This document shows positions 1 to 11,942 of a stretch of 64,000 bases of DNA, in pieces. The DNA comes from Peromyscus leucopus (Eukaryota > Chordata > Mammalia > Rodentia > Cricetidae). Location: contig NC_051069.1 in assembly GCF_004664715.2 (NCBI RefSeq), positions 72,376,647-72,440,646 of the forward strand. The letters are read 5' to 3'. The notes under the pieces are model-generated. The model ran no database searches. It was not told where the DNA came from and worked only from the letters and a program-made list of their open reading frames with translations. A program made the position numbers and the translations under genes. Positions within the stretch are counted from its first letter, which is position 1. Each line of letters begins with the position of its first letter.

Positions 1-1014
1 CGATGTTATTTACCTGATCTTGTAGTAAATGGCGGGGTGGGGTGGGGGGCTTGCTAGTCTTTGTAAATTCCGAATCTCCCTTCACTGTCAGGACAACCAA
101 TGAGGCCAAAAGGGAGAAACTTAAATTTAGAACATTTGTTTCAGGGCAGCATTGAAACGAAAGCTTTCTTTTTTGCTGTAAAAACATAAGAAACCTAAGA
201 TGTGGGAAGGCGGCTTCTGCTGCAACCTGCTTGTGTGCTAAGAATAGACGGGGGAAGAACCCGAGCAGAAATTGCAAACTGCCTTTCATACTGCAGTTGA
301 CAGGCACTTTCCCGTCCAATAATTTTAATAAAGAAATGCCCCCAGCCATCCTCCCGATCAGTCTGAACATAACTCAAGCATTATACACATTGTTCCCTTG
401 GGTCTATACCCCCCTGCTTTTAAATTGTGGCGAGTTTCATGCCAGGACCTACACCAGTGATTAGAAACTCATGTTTCTTACCGTCTTACAACAGTCAGAT
501 ATTTACAATCAACTGACTATTTTAGTTTTTCAACTCAATACATCATTAGCAGGATTGTAGACTGGTTAAAATGATGGTGTTCAAATTAAGTTTATGGCAG
601 TTTCTTCTGTAAAGTCCATTAGAAACTTCTTGACATTGTTTCCTAACCGGTGGAATGTAGATCTCTGAAGGATGGAGACAAGTTCTGGACTGGCTATTCA
701 CTGAAGACCTAAAATGTTACCCACATAAGTGCACCAACAACTTCCAAGTGAAATAAAACAATCACAATTAACTTCTAAAGAAAAGGCTCTCATGACTTAA
801 AGTAGAAGCAGATATAAACTCGGGCAGAAAAGCATGAAAAGTCACCCTCCAGCATAGTCTAGAATGGCATCAGCAAGCACCCACCTTACCCCACTAACCA
901 ACGGAAAGAATGTCTCCCTGTTTCTCCCTGCTTACAGTGATAGCCTTGGGGAAAACTTCCAGATATGTCAAGTCCTAATTGTATTGGAGAGAAATTTGAA
1001 CAAAGCGCAGGTTT

Positions 1015-1018
<4 letters not shown>
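1..1018. other. Unique non-coding sequence
   Basis: No repeat family, exon or RNA gene was recognised here. Short open frames exist on both strands but none has protein-like composition or a recognisable domain. A run of closely spaced G tracts (34-49) could form a G-quadruplex. Confidence 0.5.
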
Positions 1019-1073
<55 letters not shown>

Positions 1074-1083
1074 TGTGTGTGTG
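1019..1083. repeat. (CT)n microsatellite followed by (GT)n
   Basis: About 50 bp of uninterrupted CT dinucleotides runs directly into a short GT run. Open frames across it, such as Leu-Ser or Arg-Glu repeats, are products of the dinucleotide repeat and not genes. Confidence 0.97.
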
Positions 1084-2034
1084 GGCAGGGCTTGAATCTT
1101 TGCTTGCAGAGCAGAGGGATGATGCTCCCCCATAGACGTGTGCATGGACAGAACAATCTATTGCTGAGGTCCTTATGTTCACTGCAAGCAAGGCCCTTTC
1201 ATACGCACACACAATTAGATGAATTGGAAGCAAACAAGAGGGTTTTGAAAACAGATTGAATGTGTGTGAACAGAGCTGGTGATTCAGCAAAAGGCCAGAC
1301 AGCAGTACCGGTGAGATCCAACCAGCTTAATGCAGGCTGGAGCAGAGAGGAGCTGGCTCGTTTCCTCTGTTGCCACCAAGCTCTCCTCTTAAGATCTTTC
1401 TGATTTATTCCGATTTTATCAGGAGGTAGAAACTGTTGTAAATATGTTGCCACCGTTATTTTAATTAGATCTTGCAAAAGCCCTCGGGAGAGAGCAGATC
1501 TCTGAGATTCTGAAAACTTTGGGGTCTTTGAGGTTGCCTAGGTAGGGAGCCAGCATTAACTTCAAAGCTGGTGCTTTCACAGGCATTAGTGGCAAAGTAA
1601 TGACAATTAATTCCTGGGAAGAGATGTGAAGTGGATGAAAGAAAGCAGAATATGTCATCCCAAATATACCTCTGGTCGACAAAGTGTTTTTTAATTCAGA
1701 CAATGAAGGAGCATCAGTCGGAGGATAAACGGTATCTTCTCCTTTCTATTTGAAGATAGGATATAAATTCGCTGTTACTAGAGACAGCTCCTGTCAGCTC
1801 AGACACAGAACCACAGGAATGGGCAAGCAAAACTTATCCTGATAGTCCTTCCCATATTCTTACCTTCTAGTCTCTTGCTGTTAGGTACCTCAAATCGTAC
1901 AGAAGTCATATTTTTCTGTTTTCTTTTTGCTGGCATTAGTGGCCAAATGCTTTGAGCATCCTGACCGTGAGTAAGCAAATGATGAAGAGCAGGAGGCAGG
2001 GAGAGCATGAATTTGAGATCAGCCTGGTGTACAC

Positions 2035-2335
2035 TAGGGCTAGCTCAGGTGGTAGAGTGCTTGCTGGACAGACATGAGGGCCTGCGTTCATTTTCTCGTA
2101 TCTGCATTAAAAAGGCAGGCCCAGTGGCACACATTGGTAATCCCGGCACTAGGAAAATAGATAGGGGAAGATCCCTGGAGTTTGCCGGCCAACCAGTCCA
2201 GGTAGATTGGTGAGTAGAGGTCAATGAGAGACCCTGTCTCAAAGGTGATCAGAGGCGTTTGTGAAGATGACAATCCATGATGCCTCTGACACTGCAACAT
2301 GCACCAACATGCAAACACATGCACATATACGTACA
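2035..2335 (+). mobile_element. B4-type SINE
   Basis: A tRNA-like left half (gctcaggtggtagagtgctt) is followed by a 7SL/B1-like right half with 'ggtaatcccggcacta' and 'gagaccctgtctcaaa', then a tail rich in 'cacatgca'. This fused tRNA/7SL architecture is typical of the rodent B4 (ID-B1) family. It is diverged, so it is an old insertion. Boundaries are approximate. Confidence 0.75.
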
Positions 2336-2817
2336 CAAAATTAACAGGAGGATTATTTTGTATACAGTGAGATGATCATGATGTAACTGCAGTTTGGGTT
2401 TTTTTTTTTTTAACAACAATATATTGGGTTCAGTAGCACCCCTCCCAGAGGTAGGCTTAGCCAGATGCTCCCAATATGCCAACTGGAGAGATGAATAATG
2501 ATGGCAAACAGGGATTTATTTGAGGATCACACCAGGAATGGGAACAAATTAAGAGGTCCAGTGAACCGCCCCCCCAAGTCCATCTTCATGGTACTGACAT
2601 ACAAGAGTTTTAAGATTAAAATAGGAAGAATAGGGACTGAGACTAGGGGTATGCATGCATGATTAAGCGTTCCTAGTCAGGATACGGTCTGGTTGCCCAC
2701 TGTCTCAGTTCTGGTTTTGTGCAGTATCCCCCAAAAGTCCTTATCACTGTCTTCTTTTGAGATATCAGTCTGGTTCTCAGGAGATGGTTCCCTTCTGCTC
2801 CAGGGTACAGCCTTACC

Positions 2818-3191
2818 TGCTGTGGATAGTGCTCTGTATAAATAAAATGCTGATTGGCCAGTAGCCAAGCAGAAGTATAGGTGGGACAAGCAGAGAAGAG
2901 AATTCTGGGAAGTGGAAGGCTGAGGCAGAGAGATGCTGCCAGCTGCAGTGATGAGAAGCAACATGTAAAGTACCGGTAAGCCACGAGCCATGTGGCAACT
3001 TATAGATTAATAGAAATGGGTTAATTTGATATATAAGAACAGTTAGTAAGAAACTTGCCACAGCCATACAGTTTGTAAGCAATATAAGTCTCTGTGTTTA
3101 CTCCGTTGGGTCTGAGCGGCTGTGGGACTGGCAAGTGAGAGAGATTTGTCCTGACTGTGGGCCAGGCAGGACCAGGAAAACTCTAGCTACA
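2818..3191 (+). mobile_element. Solo LTR, ERV class II-like (mys-type candidate)
   Basis: The 374-bp segment begins TG and ends CA and is flanked by the perfect six-base duplication cttacc (2812-2817 and 3192-3197). Near its start it carries 'aaataaaatgctgattggcca', and further in 'gattaatagaaatgggttaa', which I associate with abundant cricetid class II LTRs related to mys/mysTR elements. Six-base duplications fit beta-like (class II) retroviral integration. No internal gag, pol or env sequence is present, so it is a solo LTR left by recombination. The subfamily name is tentative; the LTR structure itself is well supported. Confidence 0.85.
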
Positions 3192-3199
3192 CTTACCAT

Positions 3200-6100
3200 C
3201 ATGGATCCTGCTCTCAATCGAGAGGGGAAAGTTCAGCGAGGGTCCATCCTCTGAATTCTGCTGTTCCCAGAATCTAAGGTGACTGCAGGTTTACGCAGTG
3301 ACTTAGGTCTGTGCCTTCAGCCTTGGAGAGGGATGAGCTATGAGTAGACTGCCACTCCACGAATGATGAACACGCGCTAAGTAGGTGATCCACAGTTAAA
3401 GAGACAGACACAGAATGAAGGCAGGGATGGCAGGCTTTCATCCTGTGTTTCTCTATCTCCTAAATGCAAGTTTCACCAACGTACATACGAGGTCCATAGG
3501 AACTGATGGCGGTCAAGGGGAGCAGACACTTGATGCCCCTTCCACTAGCGTTTCCTGACTAAATGACAGTCAGTCACAGAATTGGTAAGTGAGTGCTGCA
3601 TGCGTCTATGTTATTCATGTCTTTGTACATGCATGCAAAGAACTGAACTCTGTATGCATGCTTATGCTTTGCCTCCCCCCCACCCCAGCTGTGTCTCTGC
3701 ATACAAGTTCACAAGAGGACACATGGTACTTTTTGTGTGGGAAAACAAGCGTGACATCTGAACGTTCTCAGGTGTACACCACATGCCAATTGGGTCAGAA
3801 CAGGAATCTCTTTTGCTCTTCCAGCTGCTTGCATCTTTCCCTGGGAATGGTGGGGCTGTTTCAGAGAAAACTCAAGGAGCTCTCAGAATTCTGTCAGGAA
3901 AGATAAGAAGACTTTTCAAGCACGTCCCTACTCACGATTTGGCTTCTTAAACCAACTCTGAATCTGTTCTTATTTCCTTGCAGTTGAAGAATTTCTCAAG
4001 TTTTCACTTACGGCTGGTGGCCACTCCCACATCCTCTGCACACACATGAGACGTCTTTGAATGAAAATGAAGGCACTCCCAACATTCCATTCGATGGGAG
4101 GGAGAGCTCTCGGCTGAGTGAAAAACATACATTTCCTGCTTGCCATGAGTTACATGCAGAGAGCTGCAGGCAGGTAGAGATTACAATGTAACCACTGCAT
4201 GCTGGGAAGAAAAGCTCCTCTCCTCCCCCACCCCACGCACACCCAGGACCACATACTCACTTCTAATTCTTTTATTTGGTTTGGCATCTATGAAGAGAAG
4301 TTAAAATTGATCCATACAGGGAAATATTATACATTTAAGACAGGAAAGCATTCAGTTGTGAATAATGAGCAGGCTGTTAATTTTGCTGGAAATATATGAG
4401 GGCTAATTTGCCAGTGAATCTGGACTGGTTTTGCTCTGTCCCAAAGCGTTTCTATAGCAGTATCCTCAGCTGCTTCTTTGTTTATTTGTCAGGTTGAGCA
4501 TTTTTGGAATAGCTTGTGGACTTAATAAAATAAACTGATTTTCTCCCCACCCCCCCCCTTTTTTTTTTAACCACTTCAAGGCAGGTGAGACTTCATTTAC
4601 TGAATAATGAGCATGGAATATCCCACTTAATTACTCTCCCAGACTCTCATTTTATCCATGAACCGAGGTTTTTCGTAAGTATAATTAAAACATTCCCGAG
4701 TAGGTAGCAGAGGGAAAACGGGATTGAGGACTGGGTAAGCCTTCCTGAAACGATGGAAAGAAGACCAACACTTTAGGCAAGTGCTCTCCCACTGCCCCCA
4801 GCCAACAGCACTGACACTTGAAACTAGCTGTCACTCAGGAACAACACAGGACCCCACAGACTGCAGTTAGCATCTGTATCATAAAGGTCAGGAAAAGTCT
4901 TCAAGACGATAAAGATGAGAAGCTTGAAAACCAGAGACGAAGCATAAATACCAAGCAAGCGACTGACCATCCTAACAAAGTCCTTTATGCCATGAAGCTT
5001 AAGTAGTTAAGGGAATGCAACATGTGGTCTACAGTTTAAAAATACTTCATCAGGCAGTATTGTATCAATATGACTTCATTTCGTTCTAAACTAGGCCCCA
5101 GGGCAGGTGATTTTTTCTAATTATAAATTCATGCTCCAACACACTAAATCGACAGCATTTAACCAACTTTTAGCAAATTCCAGAGTCAGCTGTAGGTGTC
5201 TAGCTGTCCTCTGTCTTTGAACTAGAGGTTTGGATGGTGTAAGGAATGTCAAGGAGGGTTTATTTGTGCAACTCCAGCAATCGGAGATGTGTCGATTGGT
5301 AATAAATGCTTTAGAGGTCTTTTCATCTTTTCACAAATGAGATGCAAAGTCTGGTGAGGCCCTGTAGTCTTGATTTCCTGGTAGCTGCCTGTCTAGAATA
5401 ATGTGAGGAATAAGGTGCTATATGAGGAACCAGACTAGGTCCTAGATGAGAGAATGATGACTGGTGCTTAAATGTGTAGTCTGTAGCTAGCATGAAGCCT
5501 GTTTGGCTACCAGCAGCTAGCCATGCTAGCAACATTCGGACCACGTTTTATTAACTGTTAGCTCTCAGAATGTATGGTTGGCCCCGTGGTGGTCTTCTAA
5601 TCCTTTATTCACATTTCTAGGGAAGGGTCTGACTTCTGGATCTTGAGACCCTTTTCTGTCTTCAAACTGGTATGACGTTTTCTGCAAAGCAGACCCAAGA
5701 GAAACTCTTAAGACAAAGAATTTATCCTCCTGCTGAATGACGAGAGCTTATCTGGAGTAGGGTGTAGAAATTTTCACTGCTCATAATTGTCATTAATTAA
5801 TATGTATAACCATGCATAGCATATACTTTGATTGGCATACAAATGCTTTCAAAGTAGTGTCTCATAAATGCAAACCTTTACACTAGCAGATTTTTCTTTC
5901 TTAAAACAATAATGTACCAGATTTAAGGAGTTCAAGAGGATAGCAATTAACAAAAAACAAGGTCAGGTCCTGTGTTAATGCCAAGATAGAGCTGTCAGTG
6001 ATGCCAATGAGCTCAGATATAGCGCCATAAAAATTACTAACATGCAATGACATTTTACAGGGAAGGTAACACTAAGATCTTACATAATTCCTGTGCTTAT

Positions 6101-6860
6101 TTTAATAACCATACAATGAATATTTCTTAACAAGCTACACTCAAAGGTGGTTGAAGGAACTGTACTCCAATGGGTAGATAGATGGCTTAATTTTTTTCTT
6201 ATCTTTACAAATGCTCAAAGATATTCTCAAGGCCAATACTTTGCTGCATGAAACAACCATGCTGCAGAAAATTACTACTTGCAATCCAAGCAGTAAGTGC
6301 AATTGGTGATCATGCCGTGAAGAAAAATGCACAAACATTGCTTGTTTTTTTTTTCCTTCACCCTGGGAGAGTAAACCCACATATTTCAGAAGGAAAGAAT
6401 AATCAAGAAAAGGATATCCTCACTGCTTAACAAAATAGCTGTGATTCCTAGGGCACATCCCTGTTCAGTCTCCTTGGGTAGTATATGTCACAGGATAAAT
6501 AGGATGCCAGAGCTTAGGCAGAGTTGTGGGGATAGAGAAAATGAGATTAACAAAATGTTCTCCGTGGATGCTCCTGTCTGGGTGCCGTGTGTTCCACTAG
6601 GAAAGGATGAACTGATGTAATGACCAAGAGCCCTCCGTCTTAGCAATTACAGAACAAAAGGTATCTAGAGAATGCAAGCTTGGAGCAAAACCAGAATGCG
6701 CTTTGCCATGTATCTTTCATTAGGGCACTAAATTCATAGGCAGTGATATTTAAAAAGAGACTTTTAACTGTGGAAAACAGGTATTAGACATGCTATACAA
6801 ATAGATCCTCTGGTATTTGAACATTATTTATAGACCATGATTTTTGTACAAACTAAGTAT
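3200..6860. other. Unique non-coding sequence
   Basis: Mostly single-copy-looking sequence with no recognisable exon or RNA gene. Short homopolymers occur (C run and T run near 4548-4569). The small open frames in this interval have no recognisable domain. Confidence 0.5.
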
Positions 6861-6867
6861 GTCAGAG

Positions 6868-7017
6868 GCTGAAAAGTTGGCTCAGTTATTAAGAGCATCT
6901 GCTGCTCTTGCAGAGGACCCAGGTTTGGTTCCCAGGACCCATAAGGTGGCTCACTTGTAACTCCAGTCCCGGGGGATCCAGCACCTTCTTCTGACTTCCA
7001 AGGGCATAAGACATGCG

Positions 7018-7066
<49 letters not shown>
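6868..7066 (+). mobile_element. B2/B3-type SINE ending in a (CA)n microsatellite
   Basis: The sequence 'ggctcagttattaagagcatctgctgctctt' is spread over a tRNA-like left end and is followed by 'tccagcaccttcttctgacttcc', diagnostic of the rodent B2/B3 group. The 3' end has become a (CA)n run of about 45 bp at 7020-7065, the usual place for microsatellite birth in these SINEs. Confidence 0.85.
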
Positions 7067-7099
7067 ACACTCGTGATGTTTAAAATAAAAATAAAAAGC

Positions 7100-8000
7100 T
7101 AAATACAGTCATGTGATATATTTTTGGAAACTCCACCTGAAGCATAGGAGCAGAGAGACCATGGCATTTGCTCCAGCTGCATACACAAGAGCTACACTCA
7201 GTCGACAACTTTCTCTATGTCACAGGAGACACTCGCTGGGATAAAACATTGTTCAGAGACCAGAAATGAATAGAACAATGTCATTTAAGGTGTGAAAGAT
7301 GACTTCCAGCCAGCCAACTAACTTACGGTGTGGAAGGAAGTGAAGACAGTTTAGTATTATGGACTGTGATAACAAGTTGACATAGTAATTTTTTGTTTGT
7401 GGTAACTATTAGTGGAAGACAAGCTTGTATTCATATTTTCACTCAAATTTTCTGGTAATTTGCTTTTAGAATATTTATAGAAATTTTCCGTCACAGGTTG
7501 GGAAAAAATCTGGTTCTTAGCCATGGGTGGCTTGAAAAGCATTGGTGTAGACCATGGCTGCATCATAATTATTTTTGAAAATCCTATTTTCAGAGTCCAA
7601 GATCATCCGTTAACCCTTTTCTTTTTCCCCCCAAACAAAGAGTAGGCGGCGTCTGAGAGTTTGAGATCCGTAATGAAATGCCAAGCTGAGCCCTCCCGGA
7701 CAAGGAAGGAACTCATAAAAAGGAAGTTTTGTGAGTTGTTGATTGACTAATCCTAAATTCCAGAGTCAAAAATCTTCATCTCCTCATGTCTCCTCTTGGG
7801 GGCTTGCTTTTACTTAGCTCTCTTTAATCCTGTAATCCATCCTGTCTTCTGATTCTTACTCTACAAAATCATAGTGGTGTCAGGTTCCAGGAAGAACATG
7901 TGGGTTTCATTTTGTCAAAAACAACATTCTGCTTTCTTCTGCTTGGAATCGTTGAAATGCAGACTCAAGGCAGAGGGCAGAAACTCGCTCTCACAGGGAA
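7100..8000. other. Unique non-coding sequence
   Basis: No repeat or gene recognised. AT-rich stretches and short open frames only. Confidence 0.45.
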
Positions 8001-8007
8001 TGTTTTG

Positions 8008-8128
8008 TCTTGTTTCAGGACAGGGCCTCACTATGTAACTCAAGTTAGAATCTAATTCATGGTCCTCCTGCCTCAGCCTCCAAAGTACTGAAATTACAGA
8101 CATGAGCAGCACCATGTCTGACTTTTAA
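8008..8128 (-). mobile_element. Old B1 SINE
   Basis: Reading the minus strand, the B1 landmarks appear: on the plus strand 'cctcactatgtaactcaagtt', 'tcctcctgcctcagcctcc' and 'tgaaattacaga'. Divergence from young B1 copies in this window is obvious by eye. Confidence 0.75.
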
Positions 8129-8242
8129 TGAGCTTTGGAGAACATTTTTCATACCTGTCAAAAATCATTCTTCCAGCTAAAGTTATGTAAAAGCTAAAGT
8201 TAGCTGGCATTTCTGAACTGAGTCCAACAGAAAACTATGTGG

Positions 8243-8324
8243 AGGGCCTGGGGGATGCTTAGTGGATAAAAGCACTTCCTGTGCAAGAATGATGACCTGA
8301 ATTTGAACCCCAGGACCATCTTCA

Positions 8325-8379
<55 letters not shown>

Positions 8380-8396
8380 AGACAGAGAGAGAGAGA
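8243..8396 (+). mobile_element. ID/tRNA-type SINE fragment with (CA)n and (GA)n tail
   Basis: A tRNA-like segment with 'atgatgacctgaatttgaa' leads into (CA)n at about 8325-8376 and then GA-rich repeats. This matches the rodent tRNA-derived SINEs; assignment to ID versus B4-type is uncertain. Confidence 0.6.
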
Positions 8397-8469
8397 CAGA
8401 GGAATAATAAAGTATTTTTTAAGAACAGTGTGAAGACCCTAGGGTAAAGTGTTTGTTTGGATTTTTTTT

Positions 8470-8672
8470 TAATTTGGTTTTTTATTTCACTGAATTCTTA
8501 AATTTATTTTATTAAATTCTTAAATTTATTAAGAATTATTAAATTTATTAAGAATTAATTAATTTTATTGAATTAATTAAACTTTTGATTATTTTATTAA
8601 GAATTAATTAAATTTATTAAGAATTATTAAATTTATTAAATGCTTAAATTTATTTTATTAAATTCTTAACTA
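8470..8672. repeat. AT-only interspersed repeat block
   Basis: About 200 bp composed almost wholly of A and T, built from repeated variants of 'aaatttattaagaatta' and 'ttattttattaaattctt'. The phrase 'cttaaatttattttattaaa' occurs near both ends of the block. Many pieces are near-palindromic, so cruciform structure is possible. It does not match a transposon I recognise. Confidence 0.8.
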
Positions 8673-8679
8673 TGAGCTG

Positions 8680-9350
8680 ACACCAAGCTGAAAGCGAGAG
8701 CACACACCTGTCTTTTAAATGATGCTATAACAAAATCAGGGGTGTGGCTTCAGCCGAGTCAAGCTCTGGTGACTGAGGGCCAGAGAGTGAGTCTTTAAAA
8801 GGACCCTTTGACTAGAGCACAGGATAGTAAATGTTAATGGCATCATTAGTGGATAATTTAGAGAAACACTGTATTTTCCTGTATGACTGTTGATGAAATG
8901 GCTATACATGGGAGCAGAGACTGCTGAGAAAATGCCTCATGCAAAAACCTTCTAAAAGGTGATACAGTTTACTTTAATAAACAGTTCCCCTAAACTATCC
9001 CCAACTATAATTTGGAACAGTATAAATTAAAAAAGAATGTATGGCAATGATTCATTACATTACTCGCTGCTTTGACCAGATGCCGACAAGAAGCAGCTAA
9101 CGGGAGGGCGGGTTTCTTCTGCCAGGGAAGCCGGGGGTAGTGGGCTGCTCTGTAGCCTCAAGAGCTCAGAGCAGCTTGGGCGAGCTCAGACCAGTGCAGG
9201 CCCTGACCCAGGACCTCCTCCTCCGGAGGTCTCCACATTCTGAAGATTCCAGCATCTCTCTAAACAGCACCACTAGCTGAAGACTGAATGTTCAATTATA
9301 TGAGCCTGTGAGGGACATTTCACAAAACAGCAAGCTGATGTTGAAAGAGA
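8680..9350. other. Unique non-coding sequence
   Basis: No gene or repeat recognised. A GC-richer stretch at about 9080-9240 has no splice-bounded open frame that I can support. Confidence 0.45.
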
Positions 9351-9354
9351 TAAG

Positions 9355-9530
9355 GTGGAGCCAGCTAGGTGTTTGCTGCCAAGTCTGATGACCTGAGCTT
9401 GAACCCGGGGACCTACACAATGGAAGGAGAGTACTGACTCCCACAAGTTGTCCTTTGATCTCTGTATGTGTGCTGTGACACACTTTGTGCCCCCAAATGA
9501 GTAAATAAATAAATACAATTAAAAAACAAA
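9355..9530 (+). mobile_element. tRNA-derived rodent SINE
   Basis: Landmarks are 'tttgctgccaagtctgatga', 'cttgaacccggggacc' and 'actcccacaagttgtcct', followed by 'aaataaataaatacaatt'. The same family appears on the minus strand near 14775 and 38470. The exact subfamily name was not assigned. Confidence 0.7.
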
Positions 9531-9594
9531 AACGAAGAGATGGGCACTTTACCTACTATATTTAGAAATACAAATGCTGCCAAGGACCAAGTAT

Positions 9595-9990
9595 TGTAGT
9601 AGGACTTCCTTGTAGGACTTTCTTTGGATCACCAGCCCCCAAATAATGACGTGGAGACTTATTATTAATTATGAAAGCTTGGCCTTTAGCTTAGGCTTGT
9701 TCCCACCTAGCTCTTATAACTTAAATCAACCTGTTTCTATTAATCTACCTTCTGTCGTGTGGCTCTTTACCTCTCCTCCATTCTGTATGTTCAACTCGCT
9801 GTATGTCTAGCTGGTGTGTCCTGCCTCACCAGATTCTAACCCTGAGTTCCCCTCTGCCCTGAAGTCCCACCTACTCTCTCCTGCCTAGCTGTTGGTCATT
9901 CAGCTCTTTTTTAAACCAATCAGGTGCCTTAGGCAGATGAAACAAAACATAGACACATCTTCATGCCATGTAAACAAACATCCCACAACA
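9595..9990 (-). mobile_element. Solo LTR, ERV class II-like, minus orientation
   Basis: A 396-bp TG...CA segment is flanked by near-identical six-base duplications, aagtat (9589-9594) and aagtgt (9991-9996). Read on the minus strand it has 'gattggttt', 'tagattaatagaaacaggtt' and 'attaataataagtctcca', the same layout as the LTR at 2818. It therefore looks like a related but distinct class II LTR subfamily. One mismatch in the target duplication suggests moderate age. No internal viral genes are present. Confidence 0.8.
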
Positions 9991-10189
9991 AAGTGTAACT
10001 CACTGTATAAAGATGGTTTAAAGTCTATAGGAAAAACAGTGCTGTAAATCAAGTTAAAGAAAACAGGAGAAAGTGCTTATAAATGACAGGTGGAGGGAAA
10101 GAATGAGAGAAAGGAGAGAGGGAAAAGCCAAGTGAGCAGTCAAGAAGAAAAGAGCAATGAGGGAGATAAAAAAAAAAAAAAAAAAAAAA

Positions 10190-10315
10190 GCCAAGATCAG
10201 GTGTGCTGAGACAGGAAGACTGCCACAGTATTGAGGCAAGCTTGAGATCCACAGTAAGTGCTACTATCCACGCAGCCAGGGCTACATAGCAAGACCCTAC
10301 CTCCAAAAGCAAAAA
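10190..10315 (+). mobile_element. Old B1 SINE
   Basis: Degenerate B1 features such as 'gagacaggaagactgcc' and 'agggctacatagcaagaccct', followed by an A-rich tail. A run of about 20 A lies just upstream (10170-10189). Confidence 0.6.
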
Positions 10316-10744
10316 TAAAACAAAATCACAAGATTAAATAAAAAGCAAGACAGGAAAGAAAAATGGGAAACAGAGGAGATTACAGTTTGACATTGTGGGG
10401 AGTGGGTGGAGTGTTTTTTTTTCCCGACTAGAGTCAACCTTACTGAGATGTGACTTGTACTTAATAAAGTATGTACATTTTAAGCATACAGTTTCAGATT
10501 TTAACACCTATTTCAATGAGCATTTTCATTGTATGCATTAGTGGGTTCGCTGTGATATTTCCCTACATGAATGCACTGTGCATCGCTTGTATCAACCCGC
10601 CTTCCTACCAATCCTGTATGTCTTCTCTGCAACTCTTCCAGTCCTTCTTTTACTTTAAGGACAACTTTAAAAAACAGTTTCTGTACATAACATAGATTGT
10701 GTGGCACTTGCCTTTTTGCATTTCCTTTATTTTTTGATTTACTT

Positions 10745-11357
10745 TTAAAAATATATGTTTGTTTTTATACATATGAGTGTATTGGCAGGATTTATGTGTG
10801 TGCACTACAGGTGTGCCTGGTAACCACAGAGGCCAGAAGAGGGCATCAGATCTCTGGAACTGGAGTTAACAGATGGTTGTGAGCTACCCTGTAGGTGCTA
10901 GGAACCAAACCCAGTTCCCCTGCTGTGGGATAACTCAGCCCTAACAGACCTGAGGGCCAGCCAGCCCAAACTGGTAATGAGAGCATGCACATAACATACT
11001 TCCTAAGAGCCAACCTGGGTCTGCCTGAGGGCCTTGACAAGGGGTCCAAGTGGTGGTATGAGATGACCTGGACCAATGAGGGGGAGCCACGTCACATCAA
11101 CAGATGCCTGTACAACAGACCCTCCCTGGGCAGGGTGGAGGGTATATAAGGCTCGCTCCTTCCTGAATAAATTGAGTTTGTTGTTTGCTACCTGACTCCC
11201 AGAGTCCATGTCATTGATGCCACACCTTCTCACCCACCCCTCCCCCATAGCCTGATGCCCTGCCTTCTCACCGCCTCTCCCAAGGGAGCCATTAGGACCC
11301 AGTGACATACTGCAAGAACAGCAAGTGCTCTTAACTGTTGAGCTATCTCTCTAGGCC
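10745..11357 (-). mobile_element. B3/B2-type SINE split by an LTR insertion
   Basis: The plus strand shows 'ccagaagagggcatcagatc' and 'ggttgtgagctaccctgtag' before 10918. The rest of the SINE, 'caagtgctcttaactgttga', resumes after 11313. The two halves make one minus-strand SINE interrupted by the LTR at 10924-11307. The SINE is therefore older than the LTR. Confidence 0.85.
10924..11307 (+). mobile_element. Solo LTR nested in a B3 SINE
   Basis: This 384-bp TG...CA segment interrupts the B3 SINE cleanly. It has a TATA-like 'ggtatataagg' at about 11141 and an 'aataaa' signal about 20 bp further on, the compact promoter/poly(A) layout of an LTR. Flanking six-mers are ccctgc (10918-10923) and tactgc (11308-11313), four of six matching, consistent with a decayed duplication. 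The sequence differs from the other LTRs here; the family is not assigned. Confidence 0.75.
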
Positions 11358-11424
11358 CTATGTCTCATTTATTCAGTTTAGCCGAAGTCCTTAGTTCTAT
11401 TCATTTTGCAGCAAATGACAGAAC

Positions 11425-11429
<5 letters not shown>

Positions 11430-11471
<42 letters not shown>
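11430..11471. repeat. (GT)n microsatellite
   Basis: About 40 bp of GT dinucleotides bordering the SINE-derived sequence that follows. Confidence 0.95.
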
Positions 11472-11473
<2 letters not shown>

Positions 11474-11700
11474 TGTGTCCACATTTGTATTCTTGTGTTT
11501 GTGCAGGTACATATGAATATGTATGCATGCACATTGTCAGAAGCCAATGGTGGGTGTGTCTTCCTCAGTTGCTCTCCACCGTATTCTTTGAGACACTGAA
11601 CTTGGAGTTTCCTGTTCAGCTAGCTAGGTTATCCATTAGGCCTCAGGGATGCATCCTCCTGTCTTTGCCTCCCCAGCTCTGTGGAGGAGAGATGCCCCCT
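11472..11700 (-). mobile_element. Degenerate B4-type SINE
   Basis: Plus-strand text such as 'cctgttcagctagctaggtt', 'catcctcctgtctttgcctcc' and the preceding GT-rich tail are the reverse of the B4 layout. It is strongly diverged. Confidence 0.5.
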
Positions 11701-11942
11701 TCTTCTGGCTGGGAAGCTGGATTTTTTGTTTCCTTCTGACATCCAGTGTTCTCCCTTCATCCATGACCTCACTTTACACTGCAGGTTCTTCTTGGTGGAG
11801 GAGTAAGTAAATGCTAAGTGCCTCTATTTGGTAATCCTTCTTTAACAACTTTATTAAACTAAAAAGCATACCTTTATGAATTTATACGTAAAAAAGCTGG
11901 GTGAAATGGTCAAAAAGAATCAGTAGTGTTTATCTCTTATGA

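Noticed and set aside
864..1290. Open frames of about 130 codons on both strands
   Set aside because: Driven by the CT/GT microsatellite; Ser-Leu and Arg-Glu runs only.
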